From positions 35,082,559 to 35,146,558 of the forward strand of contig NC_079476.1 in the NCBI RefSeq assembly GCF_026230105.1: a DNA stretch of 64,000 nt, in the 5' to 3' direction. The position numbers and the translations under genes are program-made. Positions 1 through 11,368 of the stretch are shown here, piece after piece. Source of the DNA: Diorhabda sublineata. Taxonomy: Eukaryota > Arthropoda > Insecta > Coleoptera > Chrysomelidae. The notes beneath the pieces were generated by a model, which was given only the letters and a program-made list of their open reading frames with translations, did no database searches and was not told the origin of the DNA. Each line of letters opens with the position of its first letter. Position 1 is the stretch's first letter.

Positions 1-234
1 TTATATTTCAAAACAAAAAAAAATGTATTAAAATAAAAAATTAGATGATTAGTTATGTGAACGATGAACTTGGAATACCTCTTCAGTACAGTCAACAACA
101 TCAAATGATTGTTGCATTAAGACAATTACATTAGATAGTGAAATTATCAAATATCAAGAAAAATTAAATATTTAGATTGAATTTTTCAAGATCAATAACT
201 AATTAATTTAATTTTGTGTTCAATTTCATTAAAG

Positions 235-478
235 ATTATCGTTTTTTAAATGATTATTTAAAAAATAAATTGATCTTTCATTATTTACACAGCTTTTCAG
301 TCTGGTTGGTAGCTATAGTAATATTTATTGGAAACTTGGTACCTGCGTGGTACTTTGGAATGGTTCACCAGCGTGGTACACTTGATGTTATGAAGCCTTT
401 AAGAGAAATATCTGAAAAAAATCCAGATGATACTCATCTATTGTTTTTAATGCCTTGCCATTCAACTCCTCTTTACAG
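235..478 (+). CDS. PIGB: PIGB exon A (HQRG and PCHSTP motifs)
   Basis: Contains a hydrophobic segment followed by HQRGTLDVM and LMPCHSTPLY. It ends at AG|GTAAAA (donor 479-480), leaving two bases of a Ser codon. The in-frame stop at 204-206 shows that the exon starts after that point. The AAAG at 231-234 is the acceptor that fits the reading phase best, giving [x]YRF, but its pyrimidine tract is weak. Confidence 0.82.
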
Positions 479-3400
479 GTAAAATTAATCTTATGAAAAT
501 ATCCAAGTATCGAATAAAAAAATCGATAAGAATTGAAATTTTGTGAGTCACAATGGATTAAGACATATTGAAAATTTCCTTGATTTAGAATTGAACTGTA
601 GTTTTTGGAACTGTGTGATATTAATTCTGAATACACTGCACTCACTACATCAATAATTACACTGTCTTACACATGTTTTGATAACAAAGTTTAACATGTT
701 CAAAGACCGAAGGTGGACAGTTTTCTTTTGGTTCCTATCTGTCTCCAAAGTTCATACAGTGTAATTATTTGTATTGCTACAGTGCTAGTTAAGATTATGC
801 TCTGTATAGATCTGGTTTATTATCATTTTGACATAAGATTAACTGATAAACAATTATTTTAAACAGTTTCCAAGTTCTTACTTGACAATAACATTATCAG
901 CTAAGAACGTTTTATAAGTTGTAGGTTTAATAACTTTCCTTTGAATCCAGTGCTTTGTAATCTTGACTGGTGGGAAATTTATAATGAAATTTTTTATAAA
1001 CAGTCAACTTTTTTCAGTTTTTTGCAAATCTAAAAGGAAATAATTATTAAATAATAGACACAATTAATTACATGTCATTAAGCAAGGTTCCGATGCGCCC
1101 TGAAAAACTTTTAAAAGTCCTAGAATTCATTTTTTCCTGGATTTATAATATTTTCCTTGTAATTTCGATTCCTCCATTCAAATTTTAGAATTTACAATTT
1201 CTCTTACTGCAAATGGTTTTTATAATTTCTTATACTTACCATACATTCCCCAATCAAAAAATTAATTTTTGGGAAGTGTAATGTTAAATTATAGGATATA
1301 GAAAAGCAATGGAAAGAACTATAAAATAATATAGTACAAATTGCAGAAAAGTATTGACAAAGACTGGTACGACGAAGAGTTTGAAGAAGCCAGAAAACAA
1401 AAAAACATGACAAGAATGAGTTGGATCAATAAAAGAGAAAAACATTTTGAGAGCCAAAGAAACATAGAAATTATGACATATAAAAGAAAAAAGAATGAAT
1501 GGCTGAATAAGAAATTAGAAAAGATAGACCAAGAGGAATATTAATTAAATATGAGAAAAGGGATAAAAGATAAGAATGGTATAATACAAAATGATCCTAA
1601 ATAATTTGGAAAATATGGAAAGAGTATTATGAAAATAAATTATTCGAAAATGAAAAAACATAACAGAGGAAATTTCAGAAATGGCAAAAGAAGATGAGGA
1701 AGTAGCAAAATGTCCATCGAAAACTGAGGTAGAAGAAGAAATAAAAAGTCTGCGTAATGGAAAGACCTTGGAGAAAATCGAATAGAGGCTGAGTTGTTAG
1801 AATATGGAGAAAAATAAATGAAAGTAGTGAAAGTAAATTACTTAAAAGTATGAAAGTACTGGCAGTACATAATTACTGCATGTAATTAGTTAGTGTTATT
1901 AGGTCTGCTGATTTATTGGTCATAAGTTTCTGGATAACTAAATCACGTGTACAAATTGCCCGTTTTTTTTTTTCATGACTTATATCCATCGCAACACACT
2001 CTTATAAATAACTATTATTTCAGTCATCTTCATATTAACGTGACCACACGTTTTTTAACATGTCTTCCCAATCTAAATAATCAAGAAAATTACACTGATG
2101 AAGCTGACTTATTTTACATAGATCCCAATGGGTGGTTTAGGAATAATTATCCTCAAAATGGTACATTACCTACTCATATCATCAGTTTCGATATTTTACA
2201 ACCTTTTATAACAGATATTTTAAACAAGTGAGTATTATTTAATATTTAAACAATTGTATTATAAAACCAGTGAACTAAGAATGATTATAAACAGAACATT
2301 ATGTTATATATAATAAAAAAAAACTTACTTTCCAGTCAGCTCGCAAGATAGCGGACCATTTATTTTTAATATACTCCTACAATATGATATCCAATGAAAA
2401 TACTTGTTGAGAATTACTCAAAAAATTAAATGTTGTCTCTGTATAACAGACTTAGAAACCTGTTAATAAAAAGTGAAAAATAAATTAAAAGTAAACATTT
2501 TAAAAAAACAACTTTTATTTAAATGCAATGAAAAGAATGGAATAAATATTTTCCATTGAACTTTATTATCAACTAATAATGTCTTTGCACCATTTATATG
2601 ATATAAAAGCTTCTCGCAAGATTTATTTGTGTACATAAATGAGTAACTTGATTTAATTGATTTTATTTTTTACCTGAAAGTAAATATAAGAACCCATTTA
2701 AATGTATCAAAAAGTTTTTATATCATATAAAAGTGGTAACGACGTTATCGTTAAAGTTTTATAAAAAATGTTAATACTATTCTTTTTAGTACATTTAAAT
2801 AAAAGCTTGTTTTTGAATAAGTTTTTCACTTTCAATTTATTCTTAAGACATTTCTAGTCTTCTGTTACTCTTTCTTAGACAACCGGTAGCATGTCTCCTT
2901 CTATTTTCTTTCTACCCATCCCCTTTTTAGTCCCTGTTGGTAAACTCCACGCTATTATTTTAATTATTGCTGTTTCTTTGTACAGCTCCTACGCTCATTG
3001 TTTGAATTTTGTATTCCCAACTCATCTCTTTTTGTTCTTACTATAGATTCTTCTCAGCATGTCCCTTTCCCAAATTTTGAGTTTAGTTTGTTGTTCCTTG
3101 TTTATAACCTGAGTTTCGCTTTCTTACAGCACTGAGTCTTATTGTTTTGTGAATAATTAGTTTCTCTGGAGACTTGTTTTAATTTTTAAATGTGGTCTAA
3201 TCTTCCAGGTAATATTAAAGTTTTATGAAAAATGTTTATTCTAATCTTTTTGAATAAAATTTGGTTTTTCACTTTTAATTCAGTTGTTACACATTTCCAG
3301 TCTTCTATTACTCTTTTTCAGACATTTTGTAGTATGTCTCCTCCTATTTTCTTTCAAGCCATCCCCTTTTTAGTCTCTCCTGGAAAACCCTATGTTATTC

Positions 3401-4109
3401 TTTTAATTATTGCTGTTTCTTTGTACAGCTCCTACGGTCATTGTTTGAATTTTGCATCCACGCCTCATCTATATTCTTCTCAGCGTGTCCCTTTCCCAAA
3501 TTTCGAGTTTAGTTTGTTGTTCCCTGTTTATAATCTGGGCTTCTTTTTCGTATTGCACCAGGTCTTATTGTTTTGAGAATTATAAGTTCCTCTTGAGATT
3601 TGTTTTAATTTTAAAATATGCACTAGAATATATATAATTATTTGTTCTTTTAATGTTGACTCCTCTCATTCTAACTAAAGTGATTGTTATCTTTTTGTTT
3701 TTAAGTTTCATGATTAGCTTTTTGCTTTAATAGGAATCCTATTTATGGAATAATTATATGAACACTGGATCTTCTTGATTGAACCATCGGGATACTTCAG
3801 ATTTCTCCAATTCATTCCGCTTCTTCTTACTATGCATATTAAATTAAATGGCACAATGTATTTGCAATTAATTTTCCAAACAAATTTAGCTGGGATGTTA
3901 CTAAAAATAGTTATAATGGAAATAAAAGCTTGATAAAAAAAAATAAAATTATCTTGGTATTAGTTACTGTTACTTATTACTTAATGCATGGTGTATAAAC
4001 AATCTCTATTTTTAGCTATAAACTTACCCATGAAATTTGGCACACGAATATACCATTATCATCCAGGATTGGAAAGTATGTACTTATTCATCGAAGAATT
4101 GATTTATGA
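235..4109 (+). CDS. PIGB: GPI mannosyltransferase 3, C-terminal part (3 exons)
   Basis: Last three coding exons of PIGB, the ER-membrane GT22-family enzyme that adds the third mannose to the GPI-anchor precursor. Exons: about 235-478 (start uncertain), 2024-2227 and 4016-4109, with stop TGA at 4107-4109. Splicing at GGTAAA, GTGAGT and two TTTCAG/TTTTAG acceptors keeps one frame: 1 carried base plus 244, 204 and 94 nt gives 181 codons including stop. Exon A carries the family signatures HQRGTLDVM and LMPCHSTP and joins as PCHSTPLYSHLH. Exon B carries YTDEADLFYIDPNGWF and LPTHIISF. Exon C ends with a short tail containing SSRIGKYV, as in other PIGBs. Exon A also has a hydrophobic segment, as expected of a multipass ER enzyme. 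The N-terminal two thirds lie left of the window. The family is recognised from memory of its motifs; a search would settle it. Confidence 0.88.
1341..1860 (+). mobile_element. RTE-type non-LTR retrotransposon relic in PIGB intron
   Basis: The ORF at 1341-1544 encodes a highly charged stretch starting KDWYDEEFEEARKQKN, typical of the linker between the endonuclease and reverse transcriptase of RTE-like elements (W[FY]DEEC...A...K). Further on, at about 1727-1806, broken frames read EVEEEIKSLRNGKT and ENRIEAELLEYG, matching the RT0 motif 'I..LKNGKAPG.DGI.AELLK.G'. Stops and frameshifts make it dead. It shares the strand of PIGB. Confidence 0.72.
2024..2227 (+). CDS. PIGB: PIGB exon B
   Basis: The acceptor TTTCAG ends at 2023 and the donor GTGAGT begins at 2228. 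The translation starts SHLH and includes LTCLPNL, DEADLFYIDPNGWF and LPTHIISFDIL, which line up with the PIGB C-terminal lumenal region. Using the GTGAGT donor instead of the next GT keeps the frame into exon C (NNYK). Confidence 0.88.
2745..3650. repeat. Two diverged tandem copies (about 450 bp) in PIGB intron
   Basis: The block from about 2751 to 3210 recurs at about 3217-3640 with the same order of landmarks: GTTTTATGAAAAATGTT, CAGTCTTCTATTACTC, CATCCCCTTTTTAGTC, ATTGCTGTTTCTTTGTACAG, CTCCTACG.TCATTGTTTGA. The only sizeable ORFs (3232-3576, 3452-3637) come from this pyrimidine-rich block and have no protein signature. Read on the minus strand it faintly resembles a retrotransposon linker region, so it may be a duplicated retrotransposon scrap. 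Confidence 0.75.
4016..4109 (+). CDS. PIGB: PIGB terminal exon
   Basis: The acceptor TTTTTAG ends at 4015. Thirty codons (YKLTHEIWHTNIPLSSRIGK and onward) lead to TGA at 4107-4109. A candidate poly(A) signal AATAAA lies at 4240-4245, giving a 3'UTR of about 150 bases. Confidence 0.85.
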
Positions 4110-4239
4110 AAATAAATCATTTTAAAAACGGAAGTATTTACAAGTAAATCATGCAACGACGGCAGGGAATGAATAAGTGGCGCTGGATTATAGTAATGAG
4201 ACCGCTAACGTGATAGTGGAAGTGTATGCCGGAATGTTT

Positions 4240-4245
4240 AATAAA
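4240..4245 (+). promoter_or_regulatory. Candidate poly(A) signal of PIGB
   Basis: Canonical AATAAA about 130 bases downstream of the PIGB stop, before the satellite begins. Confidence 0.55.
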
Positions 4246-4488
4246 GATTGTGTTAATGACAATTTCGTTTTCTTTCCAATACCTATTAATAGTTCATTCT
4301 CATCTGTATATTACTGAGGTGAATTAAATAGAAACATGGATAATAGCATATTGACTCAATTAAATATAAAGTATCCTATTAAGTCTCATCAATGTATTAA
4401 TTAAAAAGTGTAATCTATGCATATCTTGTAGATTTTGGAAAAACAAAAAAAGAAATTTATCTTCACTTATAACGACCTAATCTACGAA

Positions 4489-7400
4489 CATTTATTGTCA
4501 CTCATAATCTAACCAATAAATATTCAGCTACATTCATTACGATGAAGCTTTTAAAAATTTAATGTCATGCATAATCTAACCATTAAATATTCAGCTACAT
4601 TCACTATGAAGTAGCCTTTGAAAATTTAATGTCATTCAATATCTAAAAAATAAATAATCAACTCCATTCATTACGACGTAGCCTTTAAAAGTTTAATGTC
4701 ATTCATAATCTAACCAATAAATATTAGGTTCCATTCATTACGACGTAGCTTTTGAAAATTCAATGTCATTTATAATCTAACCAATAAATATTCGGTTCCA
4801 TTCATTGCGACGCAGCCTTTGAAAATTTAATGTTATTCATAATCTAACCAATAAATATTCAGCCCCATTCATTATGAAGTAGCCTTTAAAAGTTTAATGT
4901 CATTCATAATCTAACCAATAAATATTCGGTTCCATTCATTACAACGTAGCCTTTGAAAATGTAATGTTATTCATAATCTAACCAAAAAGTATTCAGCTCC
5001 ATTCATTATGAAGTAGCCTTTAAAAGTTTAATGTCATTCATAATCTAACCAATAAATATTCGGTTCCATTCATTACAACGTAGCCTTTGAAAATTTAATG
5101 TTATTCATAATCTAACCAATAAATATTCGGTTCCATTCATTACAACGTAGCCTTTGAAAATTTAATGTTATTCATAATCTAACCAAAAAGTATTCAGCTC
5201 CATTCATTATGAAGTAGTCTTTAAAAGTTTAATGTCATTCATAATCTAACCAATAAATATTCGGTTCCATTCATTACAACGTAGCCTTTGAAAATTTAAT
5301 GTTATTCATAATCTAACCAAAAAGTATTCAGCTCCATTCATTATGAAGTAGCCTTTAAAAGTTTAATGTCATTCATAATCTAACCAATAAATATTCGGTT
5401 CCATTCATTACAACGTAGCCTTTGAAAATTTAATGTTATTCATAATCTAACCAAAAAGTATTCAGCTCCATTCATTATGAAGTAGCCCTTAAAAGTTTAA
5501 TGTCATTCATAATCTAACCAATAAATATTCGGTTCCATTCATTACAACGTAGCCTTTGAAAATTCAATGTCATTTATAATCTAACCAATAAATATTCGGT
5601 TCCATTCATTGCGACGCAGCCTTTGAAAATTTAATGTTATTCATAATCTAACCAATAAATATTCAGCCCCATTCATTATGAAGTAGCCTTTAAAAGTTTA
5701 ATGTCATTCATAATCTAACCAATAAATATTCGGTTCCATTCATTACAACGTAGCCTTAGAAAATTTAATGTTATTCATAATCTAATCAAAAAGTATTCAG
5801 CTCCATTCATTATGAAGTAGCCTTTAAAAGTTTAATGTCATTCATAATCTAATCAATAAATATTCGGTTCCATTCATTACAATGTAGCCTTTGAAAATTT
5901 AATGTTATTCATAATCTAACCAATAAATATTCGGTTCCATTCATTACAACGTAGCCTTTGAAAATTTAACGTTATTCATAATCTAACCAAAAAGTATTCA
6001 GCTCCATTCATTATGAAGTAGCCTTTAAAAGTTTAATGTCATTCATAATCTAACCAATAAATATTCGGTTCCATTCATTACAACGTAGCCTTTGAAAATT
6101 TAATGTTATTCATAATCTAACCAAAAAGTATTCAGCTCCATTCATTATGAAGTAGCCTTTAAAAGTTTAATGTCATTCATAATCTAACCAATAAATATTC
6201 GGTTCCATTCATTACAATGTAGCCTTTGAAAATTTAATGTTATTCATAATCTAACCAATAAATATTCGGTTCCATTCATTACAACGTAGCCTTTGAAAAT
6301 TTAATGTTATTCATAATCTAACCAAAAAGTATTCAGCTCCATTCATTATGAAGTAGCCTTTAAAAGTTTAATGTCATTCATAATCTAACCAATAAATATT
6401 CGGTTCCATTCATTACAACGTAGCCTTTGAAAATTTAATGTTATTCATAATCTAACCAATAAATATTCGGTTCCATTCATTACAACGTAGCCTTTGAAAA
6501 TTTAATGTTATTCATAATCTAACCAAAAAGTATTCAGCTCCATTCATTATGAAGTAGTCTTTAAAAGTTTAATGTCATTCATAATCTAACCAATAAATAT
6601 TCGGTTCCATTCATTACAACGTAGCCTTTGAAAATTTAATGTTATTCATAATCTAACCAAAAAGTATTCAGCTCCATTCATTATGAAGTAGCCTTTAAAA
6701 GTTTAATGTCATTCATAATCTAACCAATAAATATTCGGTTCCATTCATTACAACGTAGCCTTTGAAAATTTAACGTTATTCATAATCTAACCAAAAAGTA
6801 TTCAGCTCCATTCATTATGAAGTAGCCTTTAAAAGTTTAATGTCATTCATAATCTAACCAATAAATATTCGGTTCCATTCATTACAACGTAGCCTTTGAA
6901 AATTTAATGTTATTCATAATCTAACCAAAAAGTATTCAGCTCCATTCATTATGAAGTAGCCTTTAAAAGTTTAATGTCATTCATAATCTAACCAATAAAT
7001 ATTCGGTTCCATTCATTACAATGTAGCCTTTGAAAATTTAATGTTATTCATAATCTAACCAATAAATATTCGGTTCCATTCATTACAACGTAGCCTTTGA
7101 AAATTTAATGTTATTCATAATCTAACCAAAAAGTATTCAGCTCCATTCATTATGAAGTAGCCTTTAAAAGTTTAATGTCATTCATAATCTAACCAATAAA
7201 TATTCGGTTCCATTCATTACAACGTAGCCTTTGAAAATTTAATGTTATTCATAATCTAACCAATAAATATTCGGTTCCATTCATTACAACGTAGCCTTTG
7301 AAAATTTAATGTTATTCATAATCTAATCAAAAAGTATTCAGCTCCATTCATTATGAAGTAGCCTTTAAAAGTTTAATGTCATTCATAATCTAACCAATAA

Positions 7401-8262
7401 ATATTCGGTTCCATTCATTACAACGTAGCCTTTGAAAATTTAATGTTATTCATAATCTAACCAAAAAGTATTCAGCTCCATTCATTATGAAGTAGCCTTT
7501 AAAAGTTTAATGTCATTCATAATCTAACCAATAAATATTCGGTTCCATTCATTACAACGTAGCCTTTGAAAATTTAATGTTATTCATAATCTAACCAATA
7601 AATATTCGGTTCCATTCATTACAACGTAGCCTTTGAAAATTTAATGTTATTCATAATCTAATCAAAAAGTATTCAGCTCCATTCATTATGAAGTAGCCTT
7701 TAAAAGTTTAATGTCATTCATAATCTAACCAATAAATATTCGGTTCCATTCATTACAACGTAGCCTTTGAAAATTTAATGTTATTCATAATCTAACCAAA
7801 AAGTATTCAGCTCCATTCATTATGAAGTAGCCTTTAAAAGTTTAATGTCATTCAGAATCTAACCAATAAATATTCGGTTCCATTCATTATAACGTAGCCT
7901 TTGAAAATTTAATGTTATTCATAATCTAACCAATAAATATTCGGTTCCATTCATTACAACGTAGCCTTTGAAAATTTAATGTTATTCATAATCTAATCAA
8001 AAAGTATTCAGCTCCATTCATTATGAAGTAGCCTTTAAAAGTTTAATGTCATTCATAATCTAACCAATAAATATTCGGTTCCATTCATTACAACGTAGCC
8101 TTTGAAAATTTAATGTTATTCATAATCTAACCAAAAAGTATTCAGCTCCATTCATTATGAAGTAGCCTTTAAAAGTTTAATGTCATTCATAATCTAACCA
8201 ATAAATATTCGGTTCCATTAATTACGACGATGCATTTGAAAATTTAATGTCATTATTAATAA
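4489..8262. repeat. 67-bp satellite array with higher-order repeats
   Basis: About 56 head-to-tail monomers of 67 bp. Two monomer classes dominate. Class A has CGGTTCCATTCATTACAACG and ...TTTGAAAATTTAATGTTATTC. Class B has CAGCTCCATTCATTATGAAG and ...CTTTAAAAGTTTAATGTCATTC. They alternate as AB dimers (134 bp) and AAB trimers (201 bp). From 7206 to 8209 the order is exactly AABAB three times (335 bp), and the B after each AA carries the private variant CTAATCAAAAAG. Other private variants recur 804 bp apart. The left edge (4489-4790) and the last monomer before 8262 are the most diverged. There is no coding potential. Confidence 0.97.
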
Positions 8263-9444
8263 TGTTATTATTAATATGAAACACTCAAAAAAAGTAAACT
8301 ATACAGTTTTGTTAATTATATAAATTTAAAACGAAAAAGTTATGAAATATTTAGTTTTATCACGTAAGGAACAATTCTTGATAAATAAATTTGAATTGGC
8401 ATTACATTAATACGATGTATATACCTTTGTAAATAAATCATCTAATATTTGTAAAACAAGAAGTACGATAATTTGGAGTAAGAGTAAATGTAGCGCGCAA
8501 ACGTGTTGACCCCATGTCCCTTCAGGACGTTCAACGTTCGTTGGCGCTACGCAACCCAAAAAACGGCGCCGTGGTTTTATCCTATTAATACAATTTCATG
8601 ACCTTTTATAGTGTGACATAGTTATTATTCGTGACATTAAAATTCACTATAGTGTTGTTATTTTTATTATAAACGACTGTGAGTTTAATCAGTGTTGTTG
8701 ATCTTTGCGAGAAAAAGGAAAACGAGACCCTTTTATATTAAGATGAAAGAATATTGATCGAGAGGTTAGATGATAATGAATCTTGTTTACTATTTGCGTT
8801 TTGAATTTAATTTATCAACAAACGAAAAAATATTGATTATTCATTTGCTGGTTTTTAATTTATTCGTATGGAATTTTTAAACAAGGATTATATTTAAAAT
8901 TTTGAAAACAGTTTAAAGCAATAAAATATATTAGTATCAAATTTTTCGGTAATTAATTATACGAAAGGGAAATTAGCCTTCTAGAAATAATTCTCGAGGT
9001 TGTAATTTTTATTTTATTGCTAAATAATGTTTTTTCCTCATGGTTATTTTCTTGAAGACATCAATTCGTTTTTGATGTTTCTTTACGTGTGGGACAGAAA
9101 TTTTTCATCGTATTCAAAACACCCTTTGTAAAACAAATGAAAAACTGATTGGTGGATATGAAATTTCATTTTTCCATTTTCTTTTTCTCAAATCCATATC
9201 CATAAAAGGAAAGAAAACAAATGTGATTATATTATTACAAAGTGGCTACCTTTATAGTATGCGATTGTTTTATAGCTTTTTTTCGTTTTTATCTCAAAGA
9301 TATACAATGTGTCTCAATGTAACCATCCATGTGATAATCAAGGCAGCCACACGTTTTGGGTGTACGCACCGGAATCAATTTCCATGAAAATATAAGTATG
9401 ATTGATTAACTGTCAAGTGCCTGAAAACTATAATATCAAATAAA
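8263..9444. other. Spacer with a GC- and CpG-rich patch
   Basis: No gene is visible. The segment 8490-8580 stands out against the AT-rich background: GC-rich with repeated CG dinucleotides (GTAGCGCGC, GGCGCTACGC, AACGGCGCCG). It could be a promoter or first noncoding exon of the gene at 17.7 kb, or a transposon edge; the sequence alone does not decide. Confidence 0.35.
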
Positions 9445-9465
9445 ATATATATATATATATATATA
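9445..9465. repeat. (AT)n microsatellite
   Basis: About ten perfect AT dinucleotides, followed by ACATACAT. Confidence 0.9.
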
Positions 9466-11366
9466 CATACATTTTTCATGATAAACTTTCAACTATTAAT
9501 ATAATGAACGGATGAATGTTTAGATAAGATTTCGTGGGAGAAGAGTAGAGCTATAATCTGTACTGGGGGCTGTGCCTCCAGACCCCAACTGGGGCTAGTC
9601 CCTTTAGAATACTCATATTTCTTTTTTGGATAGTGACAAATCGCCGAAAAATTTTCAGCAGTTCAAAATTTGACACAATAGAAGAGGTTGAGGAAAAAGG
9701 CGGTTGGTTAGTTTACATGAAGTTAGGTTAGGCTGGGTTCTAATATTTGTTTTCAAACCTCATGCTATTGCTGTAGATGACCGCCTTTTCCGATATTTTT
9801 GGATAATTATTAGTGACATTTAATATGCATAAGAAATAAGTTTTCTAACGGAAAATATGGGACATCCTCATCTTTAAAGTAAAAATTTTTTTGTTTTGGA
9901 TAACATTCTTATGGTCCTACCTAACGGAACATCTGATGACCTTGAAATGGGTGCATCGATTCAAAGATTAATTGTTCTCTTGCTCTCCAACATTCAAAAC
10001 TTCATCACACTCAAATTCTTCATCAACAAAAGCTGAGCTACGTCAGGTTCTTCAATAATGTCTCTGCTATTTGCAATATTAACTCAGTACTCAGGGGCTC
10101 TTGAAATTTAAAACTCTAAAAAACACATTTGTTAAACAAAAATGTGAAAATACGCTCTGTCTCGAAAAAAATTGCTTCTAATATGTAGTTCACTCTGTAT
10201 ATATTTCTTTTTGTGTAAACATTGTATGGAACATTATTTTATATCTCTGTAAGTTACCAAATTAGTAAGTGAATGCAGTACATTGAATAAAAACCAAACC
10301 CTTATTTGCAACCTCAAGATTTCAACCTTATCCAAATATCTGGCGTCGATGTGTGCAAAATAAGATCAATCTGGAGATTGGCTCTAAAGTTTTAAATCCG
10401 AGCCCCAGACGTTGTATTAGAATATCAAATTCGTATCAAATGATAAAAGTTACTTATCTTGGGTTATTCGAATGAGTCGATTTTTCTCGTGCTTCAAGAA
10501 GATGGATTTCTTTTACTTTATCCTTAGAAGACTAAGGGTGGATCAATACAAACACGACCACCATTGTAGTCCTCAAATAATTCAATTATTATGTAAACTT
10601 TGAGATGAAGCTGACATGATAAGAGCAAGAAAAAGGGGAGATTGTGCGTTAATGAAATCGTACAAATTTTACATAAGGGGTGTTTGCAAATCGTCAAGAA
10701 AACATTCTGATTCTTGTTGGGTTAAGCAAAAATTTTCTCATTAGGAGTAATAAAAATTATTGTAAAAACTGTCGCGATTTTTTTAGATGGTTAACAAGTC
10801 AAAATCTAAAGCTCCTGATACTTTAAAAAATCTGTCTCGCCTTCTTATCATTCATTATTGTTGTTATCTAATTCTTTGAATCAATTAATGTTACTTCGTT
10901 CTAATTTGCCACTAGCGACGTTGGTGTAGAATAAAGTCTTCGACATGTCAATTGTCACTATTTCTTCGGCGGTTTTAATACATGTTCATACAATAAATAA
11001 ATAATTATTCCTATACTATTTTCCTTTATTCGGTTAATTAGTTTGGTAAAAACACGCGAATGTTTTAAAACGTTACACTTTGGAAATCGCTGAAAGTTTT
11101 GTCTTTCGCAAACTTTTGTCCTTTTTTGTTTTTTCGAACGAAATGGAACCGCACTGCGGCATTCTCAATAATTTTTTAATAGCAGTGTTACTTTACTAGA
11201 AATAGTTTTAGAAAGTAAGAATCACGCTTTTGTAATAGTAATAAATGATATAAGTAATAGAAACACTATAAGAAAATGAACTATGAATACAGCTGAATAA
11301 ATTAAATTCACCTTTCACATTACTAGAAAATGGATCTTCGATCATTTTGCATGAGAAACGTCACAA
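9466..11366. other. Non-coding spacer
   Basis: I see no ORF over 60 codons and no terminal-repeat structure. A short GC-rich stretch near 9560-9600 (GGGGGCTGTGCCTCCAGACC) is the only compositional break. Confidence 0.4.
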
Positions 11367-11368
11367 TA

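Noticed and set aside
3232..3576. 114-codon plus-strand ORF
   Set aside because: Lies in a pyrimidine-rich tandem duplicate whose other copy is closed; no domain.
4489..8262. Regular direct repeats resembling a CRISPR array
   Set aside because: There are no unique spacers between units, the units are contiguous 67-bp monomers, and the context is eukaryotic; it is a satellite.
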